Of a DNA stretch of 64,000 bases, positions 11,030-22,602 are shown piece by piece. This stretch comes from Mytilisepta virgata (lineage: Eukaryota; Mollusca; Bivalvia; Mytilida; Mytilidae). How positions within the stretch are numbered: position 1 is the stretch's first letter; each line of letters starts with the position of its first letter. The stretch spans positions 70,850,314 through 70,914,313 of the forward strand of contig CM051521.1 of NCBI GenBank assembly GCA_028015205.1, read 5' to 3'. The notes under the pieces were generated by a model, which was given only the letters and a program-made list of their open reading frames with translations, was not told the DNA's origin and searched no databases. The translations under genes and the position numbers were made by a program.

Positions 11030-12126
11030 TACATGTATCTCTCAGTACTTCATGAAAAACTACCTTCGACCTGAACCTTAACCTGAATTGTAACATTGAA
11101 ATTCCATAAAGAAATTCAAAGTCGATGACGCATGACCTCAAGGTCACATCGTCCATTTTGATGCATGAATACTGTTTAACGTCCATTGATATGACAATGA
11201 ATATGATCCCTGCTTTGTACTAGACTGACATGCTGAGCCAGATTTTTAATGTGCTGGCTCACAAGGTAACAGTCCCCAGGAAGACATATCACCCCACTCG
11301 GACACATTATACTGACTCCAAGCCCACCAGTAGATCTTTGCTCTTACTACCAGATGCCGCGTGCTTGGCGGAAAAGCAGCAAATACCAATTTTAAAGTCT
11401 TTGGTTTGACCCGGATCGAGGTCGAACGAGCGACCTTCTGCACTTGAGGTGAACACGCTGCCACAAGATCACCGAGTTGGTTCATCCGTTTTGCATCAAA
11501 ATGCTGTTCATATCACAAGCTATCCATGTACAAAGTTTCAAGATGATATCATAACTCCTTCATGAAAAACTACCTTAAACCTGAACCTTACCCTAGATTC
11601 TTATTACATGTACATTGAAATTCTATAAAGAAAATTCAGAGTCGATGACACATGGCCTCAAGGTCACAGCATCTGTTTTGCATCAAAATGATGCTGTTCG
11701 TACCACAAGCTATCAATTTACAAGGTTTCATGCTGATACCATAAATCCTTCATGGAAAACTACCTTAAACCTGAACCTCAACCTGGATTGTAATATTGAA
11801 ATTCTACTAAGAAATTCAAAGTCAGTGACTGATGACCTCAAAGTCACAGTATCTGTTTCACATCAAAACGCTGCTGTTCATATCACAAGCTATCTGTGTA
11901 CAAAGTTTCATTATGATACCATAACTCCTTCACGAAAAACTACCTTAAATCTAAACCTTAACATGGATTCCCATATTGAAATTCTATAAAGAAATTGAAA
12001 GTCAATGATCCATGGCCTCAAGGTCACAGCATCCGTTTCAGATCAAAATGCTGCTGTTCATATCACAAGCTATCCATGTACAAAGATTCATGATGATACT
12101 GGGGGGTACCATAACTCCTTCATTAA
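11030..12126. repeat. ~190-bp tandem repeat array
   Basis: About five diverged units share ctccttcatgaaaaactacc, cctgaaccttaacc, tgacctcaaggtcac, and gctatccatgtacaaag. It is broken by a SINE (about 11165-11487) and, at its right side, by a 2-kb-family element starting at 12127; the array resumes briefly at 13488 (aaaactccttaaacctgaacc). Confidence 0.8.
11165..11487 (-). mobile_element. tRNA-derived SINE
   Basis: Read on the minus strand it starts with a tRNA-like head: ttgtggcagcgtgttcacctc resembling an A box, then cgctcgttcgacctcgat resembling a B box. It then has a unique body and a tail ending ggacgttaaac. It splits a unit of the surrounding tandem repeat. Confidence 0.65.
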
Positions 12127-13487
12127 TAAAATGCTCCGCTGGGCGCAGCTTGATACGACCGCAGAGGTCGAACCCTGAACAGTTGGGGCAAGTATGGACA
12201 CAACATTCAAGCTTGATACAGCACTGAATTTGGTTGATTGATTGATTGTTGCTTAACGTCCAGTGGCAAATATTTCATGCATCTTCATGACGAGAACCAG
12301 TTCAATTTATCAAACAATTCAATTAGGGGTGGGATGGGACACAAAGGGGAACCAATTTTGACTGCCACTGTAAAAGGAGGATGGTTGGGTAGGGTCGGAT
12401 AATTTAGCCTCCTGTAGCGGCCATCAGCCTACTCTTTTTCGAAAACTACAGAAGGGGTCTTTAGCGTGCAGGGAGTGTGGCATTCTCCAAACACGTTACC
12501 CACTATGGTCCGCGGTCAGGCTTTCCGTATTATGACCTGACAACCCCCCCAACGAGACTGAATTTGGATTGTGAATAAATATTTGACACAGCATAGGTTT
12601 CTGACACAGAATTAATGTGGTCTAAGAACTTAAAATTTTTTAATTTACCTATTCAAACAATATCAGAATTATTTGTTTTTATATATAAATCAGAAATAAC
12701 CAATTTAAAATTTAAAATTGGGCACACATATCAATTTCTTGCTATTGCGCAATACTGTGCAATTGAAGATTTCTTGCTATTGTGCAATACTGTGCAATTG
12801 AAAATTCCCCCCCCCCCCCCCCAAAAAAAAAAATAAATAATTTACCCCTTTTTTAGCTTTTGTGCAATACACTATGAAGTTGCACATTGACCCCCCCCCT
12901 CCCAAAAAAAAAAACCAAAAACCAATAAAATTTATTGTAACCCCCCTTTTTTTGCTAAAAGAAATTTGAAATTTCCTTTTTAATTTATGAAATATGAAAT
13001 GAGAAAAAAATTAAATGTGTTTGGATTACCTCCCTTAGCCCACCAAGATAAGATCATACATTTCTATTTACTTATACTAAAGTTATTGTGCAAAAACCAA
13101 GAAAAATGCTTATTTGGGCCCTTTTTTAGCCCCTAATTCCTAAACTGTTGGGATCAAAACTCCAAAAAATGGTCATAAACCTTGTGTTAAAATTTCATAG
13201 ATTTCTATTTACTTATACTAGAGTTATTGTGCGAAAACCAAGAAAAACGCTTATTGGGCCCTTTTTTGGCCCCTAATTCTTAAACTGTTGGGACCAAAAC
13301 TCCCAAAATCAATCCCAACCTTCCTTTTGTGGTCATAAACCTTGTGTTTAAATTTCATAGATTTCTATTAACTTATACTAAAGTTATAGTGCGAAAACCA
13401 AATGTCTACAGACTCCGACGGACGACGACGACGACGACGACGCCAACGTCATACCAATATACGACCGCAAAAATTTTGCGGTCGTAT
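12127..13487 (+). mobile_element. Hairpin-ended 2-kb family 1, copy 1 (arrays reduced)
   Basis: The left end is TAAAATGCTCCGCTGGGCG and the right end is the 29-nt perfect palindrome at 13459-13487 (ATACGACCGCA...TGCGGTCGTAT). The flanking ~190-bp repeat resumes right after it, which fixes both ends. The ~261-bp internal array present in the other copies is absent here and the ~160-bp unit is present about twice. A SINE sits inside at 12234-12556. Non-coding; homopolymer C/G tracts at 12788 and 12890. Confidence 0.8.
12234..12556 (-). mobile_element. SINE-like retroposon nested in family 1 copy 1
   Basis: The insert is flanked by a perfect 11-bp duplication actgaatttgg (12223-12233 and 12557-12567). 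On the minus strand it ends cactggacgttaagcaacaa followed by tcaatcaa, a tail like that of other SINEs in the window. The host sequence is contiguous in copies 2-4. Confidence 0.8.
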
Positions 13488-13789
13488 AAAAACTCCTTAA
13501 ACCTGAACCTTAACCTCATACGGCCAGAGAGACACACAGACCAAAGAACTATTTGCTCGGCCTGCCTTACAGGTGGGGCATAAGAATGTCAAAAACTCAA
13601 AAGTATCAAAGGTTGTGATCTTAAATCAGGTTGTACAATTCTGTTCTATTAATTTTGTTAAAATTTATCAGTGGTCTCCCAAACCTGATATGGCACTGGA
13701 CCTTTGAAGCTCTTATTCACTGTAGGAACTTAACAAGTTACAAAGTTATAATAAGTTCTAACTAAAGCCTCCCAGTATCATGTTTTGCT

Positions 13790-14447
13790 CACCTGGAATT
13801 AGTTTGCCATTGAACATCATAAAATGGAATTAAACAACATCATTAAAAAGCCTGATGCTGGCACTTTTTCTTCAATAGCAGTGACTATATTGCTCTATGA
13901 TCCTGACCTCAGAAAATATTTTGAAAGGAAACCACCAAAGGACCAATTCATCATAGTTTGGTATCAATAGCCCCAGTTGTTTCAGGAGAAGACTTTTTGC
14001 TTATTTTTCTATTTTTAATAACAGCAGTCATATTGGTCAGAGGTCTGCACCTCCACACACATTTTTTAAAAAGTTTGGTCTCAACTGGCCCAGTTGTTTT
14101 TTAAAAATTTTTTTGCAGATTTTTCTATTTTTAGTATCAACAGCTACATGTATATTGGTCAGAGGTCCAAACATAATTTGGAAAGAGGACCACCTAAGGG
14201 CCATTCCAATAAACTTTGGTATCAATTTGTACTACTTGTTTCAGAGAATAAAATTTTAAATATTGTTTTACTGATTTTTCTATTTTGAGTGATGATGGCC
14301 ATTTTTGTTATAGGCACAGACCACATGGACATACTTTTGAAAAGGGACCACCTAAGAGAATATTAAAATGTTAAAGTTTACATACAACAAAGGACACCAA
14401 ATGATGGCAATAGTTTACATGGACCTTTGGCCCAAGTGAGCTAAAAA
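13790..14447 (+). mobile_element. Hairpin-ended repeat family 2, copy C
   Basis: It starts near ttttgctcacctgg and ends caatagtttacatggaccttt followed by ggcccaagtgagctaaaaat, the family's diverged terminal hairpin. It contains the family words aaaggaccacctaagg and gtttcag. Confidence 0.6.
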
Positions 14448-14454
14448 TATTTGT

Positions 14455-15396
14455 TTAAACTAGATCAAGTTTCACAGAAGAAAATTTATAAAGTGAATTT
14501 TCCTCTTCGATTCTAAGTTAGTTGAAAGTCTTGGTCATAGGATAATTATCATTGCTGCCAAGTTTGGTTCTCTTTTGTTCAGTTGTTTTAGAGTAAGCAT
14601 TTCAGACACAATTCTGAGGATCATCTAAGGAGATTCTGGTTCATCAGACACAATTCTGAAATAGGAGCATCTAAGGACCATTGCTGCCAGGTCTAAATCC
14701 AATTGGACAAGTGGTTTCAGGCAAGATATTTTTAAATGAATTTACCCATAAGTTCCTATGTTAAACTAAGTTCAGCTGTGGCAGCCATCTTTGCTGACAG
14801 TGTTGGTCATCAAACACAATTCTGAAAGAGAACCATCTATAGACCATTGCTGTCAAGTCTGGTTATAACTTGCCAAACAGTTTCAGATAAAAAGATTTTA
14901 AATAAACTTTCCCATATGGTCCTATGTCAAACTAACTTTGGATGTGGTGGCCAGCTTGGTTGACAGTCCAGGTCATCATACACAGTTCTTAAAAAGGGCC
15001 ATGTTAGGACCATGATGGTCAACTCTGGTTCCAATTGTCCAAGTTGTTTCAGACAAAAAGATTTTTAAATGAATTTTCCCAGTCTTATGTTTAACTAAGT
15101 TTGGCTGTGATGGCCATCTTGGTTGACAGTCCAGGTAATCGACCATATTTCTGAAAGAGGACCACTTAAGAATCATTGCTGTCTAGTATGGTTTTCTATG
15201 GCCATGTAATTTCATAGAAGAATATTTTTATAAAATTCATTCCCCCTTTTTTATATTTTCAGACTTATTTTCAGAAGGGGGCCACCCAAGGAATATACCA
15301 CAAATGTCTGGTCCAGAGGGGAAGATAAAAACATAAAACTTTATGTACTAATAATTGTTATGCCAACAATGAAAGATGGTCCAGGTGAGCTAAAAA
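14455..15396 (+). mobile_element. Hairpin-ended repeat family 2, copy D
   Basis: Repeated family words (ggttgacagtccaggtcatc, accattgctg, gtttcagacaa) in about 125-bp units, ending ggtccaggtgagctaaaaaa at 15377-15396. Confidence 0.6.
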
Positions 15397-15414
15397 AGAT
15401 CACCACCCATTTAA

Positions 15415-15851
15415 TAATACCCCCAGCAATCAAAGTTTTTTTTGGGGGGGGTATACAGGTTTCAGTCTGTCTGTCCGAAATAACGCTTTCCGCAACTCCT
15501 CCTACATTACTTGCACGATTCTCATGAAACTTAATGGAGTGTTAGATCACAATATGGAGATGTGCATATTGTCATGAATTTCTGTTTGGACAAGAAATGT
15601 AAAAGATATGGCTGTTTGGACAAGAAATGTTAAAGATATGGCTGTTTGGACTTAGGCATTTTTTAACAAAACTTAATTCCATATGTTGTCCTACATTACT
15701 TGCATGATTCTCATGAAACTTTATGGAGTGTTAGATCACATTATGGAGATGTGCAAATTGTCAGGATTTTCTGTTTGGGTTAGTAGTTTGAAAAATATGA
15801 TTTGAACTTTGTGTAGGCTTCCAAACAGACATGTTGCTGTGGGGGGTATTA
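15415..15851. mobile_element. Inverted-repeat element with TAATACCCCCAGCAA ends
   Basis: The left end taatacccccagcaa pairs with the right end ttgctgtggggggtatta. Inside are two copies of a ~190-bp segment (catgaaacttnatggagtgt, gagatgtgca) and a short ctgtttggacaagaaatgt duplication. It is 437 bases, non-coding, and abuts copy D and the next exon. Confidence 0.65.
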
Positions 15852-15924
15852 GTCCTTTTCCTGACAGTTCTAGTTTTAATTGAAGTGGCTTCCTATCATC
15901 ATTCATTTTTTATACAACACTTAC

Positions 15925-16257
15925 CTGTAAGAACTGAAGCACTTCCATGAACTGGACTATTTACAATAGCACTAGTAACTCTGGGTTCCTGTAAAGGAAC
16001 AGGAACTAACATTCTCAGCTGAGCCAGAAAATTTTCCACTCTGTCTTCTTCTATATCAGTCTTTTTCTGTTTGGGTCGCCGTTGTCGTTTCTTTGGAGGG
16101 GGCTGCAGTTGAGGCAACACCATTTGTGAATCTCCATAAATGTCTGGAAAAGTCTGATCAGTTTTCTTTTTCCTTTTCCTGGGTTCTAAAGGAGGCTTTC
16201 GCTTCTTTCTGTCTTCAAACTCTTTTCTTTTTTCTTCAAAAGCCTGTTTACGCAATT
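15925..16257 (-). CDS. KMT2C/D-like: KMT2C/D-like methyltransferase, basic-region exon
   Basis: A 333-base exon on the minus strand, with a ctatag acceptor at 16258 and a consensus GTAAGT donor ending at 15919. It is phase 1 in and phase 1 out. It opens ELRKQAFEEKRKEFEDRK, a charged helix predicted to be coiled-coil-like, which continues the TPEE...EKLI helix of the previous exon. Two strongly basic clusters (EPRKRKKK, PPKKRQRRPKQKK) are probable nuclear localisation or nucleic-acid contacts. Then comes an acidic-to-hydrophobic stretch, VENFLAQLRMLVPVPLQEP, that looks conserved. I place it in KMT2C/D by gene context; taken alone it could be any nuclear coregulator. Confidence 0.75.
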
Positions 16258-16478
16258 CTATAGAAATAATATAAAATGGGTGAAATTTCAACAAACAATT
16301 AACTATTATGAATCTGCTGGGTCATTAAAAAGATTGCAAGTGGAAATTCATAAATTTTTATGAACCATATAGCCAGTTTCTATGTTTAGCTTAAATATCC
16401 CCTTAGAACCTTTCTATTAAACAGCTTTACCAGAATATTTATTTGGTCATTAATGCTTCAGACCAAAAAAGTGTATAA

Positions 16479-18827
16479 TAAAATGCTCCGCTGGGCGCAG
16501 CTAGATACGACCGCAGATGTCGAACCCTGAATAGTTGGGGCAATTATGAACACAACATTCAAGCTTGATACAATACTGAATTTGGATTGTGAATAAATAT
16601 TTGACACAGCATAGGTTTCTGACACAGAATGAATGTTGTCTAAGAACTTAAAATTTTTTAATTTACCTATTCAAACCATATCAGTATTATTTGTTTTTAT
16701 ATATAAATCAGAAATAACCAATTTAAAATTTAAAATTGGGCACACATATCAATTTCTTGCTATTGCGCAATACTGTGCAATTGAAGATTTCTTGCTATTG
16801 CGCAATACTGTGCAATTGAAAATTTCTTCAAATATTTTACACATATTAGGTTTCTGACACAGAATAACTGAAATAAAGAACTTAGAATTGGTCATATGAT
16901 TTGAATTTATATTCAATTTTTTGCTTCTTGTGCAATACAATATGCTGTGGAGAATTGCACCCCCCCCCCAAAAAAAAATAATAATTTACCCCTTTTTTTA
17001 GCTTTTGTGCAATACACTATGAAGTTGCACATTGACCCCCCCCCCCTCCCAAAAAAAAAAACAAAAAAGAATAAAATTTATTGTAACCCCCCCCCTTTTT
17101 TTGCTAAAAAAATTTGAAATTTTCTTTTTAATTTATGAAATATGAAATGAGAAAAAAATTACCCCCTCCCCAATTTCTCATTACCCCCCCATCCTTCTAA
17201 ATTTTGTTTTCAACCCCCCCCCCCCCCATTTCTTTATACTTTGCAACCATAACAGCCCATTTAAATACACCATAACATATTAAAATAGAAAATGACATCA
17301 TAGTCATGGAATTTGTTAATAATAAGGTTTTGATAACAGAGCACACATATCAATTTCTTGCTATTGCACAATACTGTGCAATTGAAAATTTCTTCAAATA
17401 TTTTACACATAATAGGTTTCTGACACAGAATAACTGAAATAAAGAACTTAGAATTGGTCATATGATTTGAATTTATATTCAATTTTTTGCTTCTTGTGCA
17501 ATACAATATGCTGTGGAGAATTGCCCCCCCCCCCAAAAAAAAATAATTTACCCCTTTTTTAGCTTTAATTTTGGACCCCGATTTGGACCAACTTGAAAAC
17601 TGGGCCCATAATAAAAAAAACTAAGTACATGTTTAGATTCAGCATATCAAAGAACCCCAAGAATTCAATTTTTGTTAAAATCAAACTAAGTTTAATTTTG
17701 GACCCTTTGGACCTTAATGTAGACCAATTTGAAAACGGGACCAAAAATTAAGAATCTAAATGCACGGTTAGATTCGGCATATCAAAGAACCCCAATAGTT
17801 CAATTTTCGATGAAATCAAACAAAGTTTAATTTTGGACCCCGATTTGGACCAACTTGAAAACTGGGCCCATAATAAAAAAACTCAGTACATGTTTAGATT
17901 CAGCATATCAAAGAACCCCAAGAATTCAATTTTTGTTAAAATCAAACAAAGTTTAATTTTGGACCCTTTGGACCTTAATGTAGCCCAATTTGAAAACGGA
18001 ACCAAAAATTAAGAATCTAAATGCATGGTTAGATTCGACATATCAAAGAACCCCAATAGTTCAATTTTCAATGAAATCAAACAAAGTTTAATTTTGGACC
18101 CCGATTTGGACCAACTTGAAAACTGGGCCCATAATAAAAAAACTAAGTACATGTTTAGATTCAGCATATAAAAGAACCCAAAGAATTCAATTTTTGTTAA
18201 AATCAAACTATGTTTAATTTTGGACCCTTTGGACCTTAATGTAGACCAATTTGAAAACGGGACCAAAAATTAAGAATCTAAATGCACGGTTAGATTCGGC
18301 ATATCAAAGAACCCCAATAAGTCAATTTTCGATAAAATCAAACAAAGTTTAATTTTGGACCCTTTTGGCCCCTAATTCCTAAACTGTTGGGACCAAAACT
18401 CCAAAAATCAATCCCAACCTTCCTTTTGTGGTCATAAACCTTGTGTTTAAATTTCATAGATTTCTATTTACTTATACTAAAGTTATTGTGCAAAAACCAA
18501 GAAAAATGCTTATTTGGGCCCTTTTTTAGCCCCTAATTCCTAAACTGTTGGGACCAAAACTCCCCAAAACAATCCCAACCTTCCTTTTGTGGTCATAAAC
18601 CTTGTGTTAAAATTTCATAGATTTCTATTTACTTATACTTGAGTTATTGTGCGAAAACCAAGAAAAATGCTTATTGGGCCCTTTTTTGGCCCCCAATTCT
18701 TAAACTGTTGGGACCAAAACTCCCAAAATCAATCCCAACCTTCCTTTTGTGGTCATAAACCTTGTGTTTAAATTTCATAGATTTCTATTAACTTATACTA
18801 AAGTTATAGTGCGAAAACCAAATGTCT
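16479..18827 (+). mobile_element. Hairpin-ended 2-kb family 1, copy 2 (3'-truncated)
   Basis: It has the same left end as the other copies (TAAAATGCTCCGCTGGGCG at 16479). It carries three ~261-bp units (starts near 17567, 17829, 18090, word aattttggaccccgatttgg) and three ~160-bp units (18371, 18530, 18690, words cctaaactgttgggaccaaa). It stops at aaatgtct (18827) without the terminal palindrome. No coding frame. Confidence 0.8.
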
Positions 18828-19689
18828 AACCGAGGTCAGATCTTTTTTACTACAACTGACTACAGTAGAGTCTGTTTAGCACGAAGTCCAAGGGACTCTT
18901 AATCTGATTTCTTTATAGGCAGCATTCATTATAAAAGAAAACTGCCAAGTTACTTGTCTTTTCAAAACTTTGTCTAAATAAAAGACCATGTTTCACAGAC
19001 TTTTAAAGATGGAATTTGACTTCCAAAGGGTCAAGCTTAAGCACTATTCACATTTCTAATGTGATTGCCCAGACATAACAGAAGACATCTATATCTATTC
19101 ACATTTCTAATAATGGGATTGCCGAGTCATAACAGAAGACATGTATATGATTTGTTTTGCTAATTCCATAATTCATTATATAATGATATGAAAACATCTT
19201 TTGGGATTAAAAATTTTTTTGTTATAAAAATTGTGTAATACATGTATCAGTAAAGCCTGTATGTTATGAACAAATTCTGCTGTTTTTATCATCATAAATA
19301 ACTGTCGCAAAAGTTAAAAAATGTCTGCAAGTTAACAAATGGTTTGGTTGATAGTAATAATTTTTCAGCAAACGTTAAAATTTTCACTTTGACAACAATG
19401 ACCTGTAGTTGTACATGCAGTAGAAAAAATCTGACTGCATCAACGGGAACCAAGTGAACTGAGTCCATATTTTACAAATTGCCTAAATGAAAATTGACAA
19501 GCATAACTTTCAAGTTGTTATAAATGTATTTTGTATATGTCAAACAGATTTTGACTGCGACAATTTTCTTAAGTGTTGACAAAAATATATTTTGACTATC
19601 AAGACACTTACCTGCAGTTCCTTAAATTTATATTTTAAAAAATATACAGGTAACTCACAGAAGTTTAAATCAAACTTTATTAAATATAT

Positions 19690-19850
19690 TAGTCCGAGAT
19701 TGCTCTGACGTCTTACGGCCTTTTTTTTGATATGTTTGGGCCGTGGGACAAAAGAGCGCACTCTTTATAGAAAACATGGAAATTGCCGACCCAGACTTGG
19801 GGCGGCAGTTTTTAGATTTGACAAAAAATTTGTTTTTTTGTTGTTATGGG
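19690..19850. repeat. Probable dispersed repeat
   Basis: The segment tccgagattgctctgacgtc...aaaagagcgcactctttata looks like an interspersed repeat, but no second copy lies in this window, so the call is from general impression. The flanks 18828-19689 and 19851-20813 show no gene. Confidence 0.25.
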
Positions 19851-20813
19851 ACCATTGTTGACTTCCAGTAGATTGATTTGTTTAATGAATGGTAAATAAA
19901 ACAAGATGAAATTAAAGTCCGTACTTTCCGAGTTGTTACTTCATTTGTTTTTCATGAATTCATCATCAATATTCATGAAAACTGCCATTTTAAATCCAAA
20001 AACAACAACAATGACAAACTTCAAACGACCCGCCATGTTTTGACATGTGGGCATCACGTGGTCGTAATCCAGATTCGGAATGGAACCTAATGAATAATTA
20101 TTTTATTTGTTTCTTTATCTTCATATAAGATCGATGTCAATTCAATGTATAGGTTAAAGAAAAGGAATTATGAAGCAGAATATGTTTAATTTTGTAATAT
20201 TAAATTTTATCCCTGTTATCTACACGAAATCGGAAGCCTAGTTATACCAACCTATATTTTGTTGTAACTAACTTAACCTAACTTCCAGGTGCAGAAAAAT
20301 GATCAAATTTGTTTAAAATTTGTATTTATAACATTTATTTTTATGTTTTGGATGAATAAACTTATTTGTTTTGAGGAATGGAAGACTCAATGCTGACAAT
20401 GTTTTCTGCATTTTAGGAAAACACTTCACTCCAGCCTTTGCCAGATCTTTGATGGTCATTTGCCATCGTCTTATACGAGGGTCAAGGCAAACGTACTGCC
20501 CAAATTTCCCAAGAGTGCCCTCGTCTTATATGACATGAAGTTTTAAGGGCGAGTATCAACGGTATATCAAAATAAACATTGAATTAAAACCTAGAAAACC
20601 AGCCACCTCTTCAAACTGGACAGATATTTTCCTTCAATAAACCGACCACATGTCAAAAGCTCGGTACTTTCATATTTCACAATAAATATTTTATGAAAAG
20701 ACTTTGAATTTTGAAATGTAAAATATTTTTTTAAACAGCCAATGCAAATATTGATCAAAACTAAACTTCTTAATCATTGACCCCATGTTTTTAATATGGC
20801 ATCTATGAATTAC

Positions 20814-20961
20814 CAATAAGTTTTTCTCGTTCCTCTGGTGTTTTGGACTGCCAGTCTTCAGGAGTCAGTTCTACCTCTCTTATAACAGGCATACTTTCTA
20901 TCATATCTAACTGTTTCTGTTGTTCTGGTGTCAACTGTAAACTGGAACCATCCTCAGAATC
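20814..20961 (-). CDS. KMT2C/D-like: KMT2C/D-like methyltransferase, internal exon
   Basis: A 148-base exon on the minus strand with a strong poly-T acceptor (ttttttcag at 20962) and a GTAATT donor ending at 20808. Phase 0 in, phase 1 out. The peptide starts DSEDGSSLQLTPEQQKQLD, continues MIESMPVIREVELTPEDWQ and ends SKTPEEREKLI. The two TPE caps suggest successive short helices running into the basic helix of the 15925-16257 exon. The P-V-I-R-E-x-E-L-T-P spacing looks conserved, but I cannot align it here. Confidence 0.75.
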
Positions 20962-21224
20962 CTGAAAAAATATTCATCTTTCAGGGATCTTCAAACTCAG
21001 AACTGAGATGGATATTTTAAAATGACTGTCGAATGAGGAGAATGTGCTTTGATTTTCATTTCTTTTTAAGAAGGTTACTTTATAAATGCAGTTTCAGTAT
21101 CCTATCACATGGAAAAACAAGAGTGGACACACAAAAATGTCTCGCCTGTCATGTATTTCTAATGAAAGTAAATGCTATCAGACACATTGCATACAGTATC
21201 CGAAAAACAGGCCAAAACACAAAA

Positions 21225-21900
21225 ACTTAACTATAATTACTGAACCATGAAAATGAGGTCAAGGTCAGATGACACCTGCCAGTTGGACATGTACACCTTA
21301 CAATCCTTCCATACACCAAATATAGTAGACCTATTGCATACAGTATTCGAAAAACAGGCCAAAACACAAAAACTTAACTATAACCACTGAACCATGAAAA
21401 TGAGGTCAAGGTCAGATGACACCTACCAGTTGGACATGTACACCTTACAATCCTTCCATACACCAAATATACTAGACCTATTGCTTATAGTATCTGAGAT
21501 ATGGACTTGACCACCAAAACTTAACCTTGTTCACTGATCCTTGAAATTGGGTCGAGGTCAATTGAAAACTGTCTGATGGGGATGAGGACCTTGTAAGGCA
21601 CGCACATACCAAATATAGTTATCCTATTACGCATAATAAGAGAGAAATTAACATTACAAAAAATCTGAATTTTTTTTTCAACTAGTCAATGAACCATGAA
21701 AATGAGGTCAAGGACAATGTACATATGACAGACGGAAACTTCGTAACATAAGGCATCTATATACAAAGTATAAAGCATCTAGGTCTTCCACCTTCTAAAA
21801 TATAAAGCTTTTAAGAAGTGAGTTAACGCCGCCGCCGCCGCCGCCGGATCACTATCCCTATGTCGAGCTTTCTGCTACTAAAGTCGCAGGCTCGACAAAA
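21225..21900 (+). mobile_element. Hairpin-ended repeat with tandem units (third family)
   Basis: Two to three units of about 160 bases (accatgaaaatgaggtcaag, cttacaatccttccatacac) are followed by a (GCC)n tract at 21827-21847 and a terminal stem: gtcgagc at 21862-21868 pairs with gctcgac at 21890-21896, with inner ctgc/gcag. It ends in aaaaa. The overall design (internal array, short GC-rich tract, terminal hairpin) matches families 1 and 2. Confidence 0.6.
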
Positions 21901-22249
21901 AATGAAATCATATGACAATTTATGTTTTTGTTTATTATGAATTATGGGAATTTCCTGTGGTTTTTATTTGTTTGACTTGCTAATATTGTTAGGGCTTTTC
22001 TTAAAAAACAAAATACTGAGGATTCTTGGAAATCAATGTCATTCTTTCAGCATCCATGCTAATTGATTTTAGTAATGTTTTGTAAGGCAACTTTACCACA
22101 TGATTCATAAAATATAATTCAATGAATTTCTCAAGCCAGTAATGGGACATGTATTACTCTCAGAATGCTTTTTCATTTAGTAATTTGAACAATTACTTTA
22201 CCAAGAAATATGTTATAACTACAAATTGTGTCTGTAATACACGGATGCC

Positions 22250-22490
22250 CCGCCCTAAAATCCATATAAACACAAAACTTAACCAGTCGCTCAAGCGTAA
22301 AATGTGATCATAATGACCAAGTTATTGTATGACTGCTCAGTACTACCCAAGGCACATCCACTGATGAAGTTTCATTGATACACTATGCTTAGTTCCAAAG
22401 AAATGAACCTAAATCCAAAACTAGAGTCACTCAAGCATAAAATGTAGGTCATGATGACCCAATTATTGTATGACTCTATATGCATAAAAA
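22250..22490. repeat. Two-copy intronic repeat
   Basis: Two units carry gtcnctcaagcntaaaatgt and gatgacc-aa-ttattgtatgact, about 160 bases apart, between 22290 and 22480. Confidence 0.5.
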
Positions 22491-22495
22491 CAAAC

Positions 22496-22602
22496 CTCTG
22501 AAAAGGGTGTTCCTGAAGATCTTGTACCACCCATATTAGCTAGTAATTGCTTCAGAATTGCATTTTGAGTTAATGTTCTTGAATCAATGTCGTCAGAGAA
22601 AC
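22496..22602 (-). CDS. KMT2C/D-like: KMT2C/D-like methyltransferase, small exon with LxxLL box
   Basis: A 107-base exon on the minus strand with acceptor ttttgtag at 22603 and a GTTTGT donor ending at 22490. Joined to the large exon (A plus GT gives Ser) it reads SFSDDIDSRTLTQNAILKQL and then LANMGGTRSSGTPFSE. LKQLL fits the LxxLL nuclear-receptor box; KMT2C and KMT2D are known to carry such boxes. Acceptor and first bases of the exon are copied 611 bases upstream (23207-23217) by a tandem duplication, giving a decoy acceptor. Using the decoy would run into an element and stop after about 28 codons. Confidence 0.75.

Noticed and set aside
13329..13583. Thr-rich frames with TTTTTT at 13329, 30370 and 36654
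   Set aside because: They are translations of the (GAC)n tract near the right end of family 1 elements, not proteins.
16633..16857. Similar 60-75-codon frames recurring at 12615, 16633, 28621 and 34908
   Set aside because: They recur because the family 1 element recurs; frames are not conserved across all copies and end in poly-C tracts.
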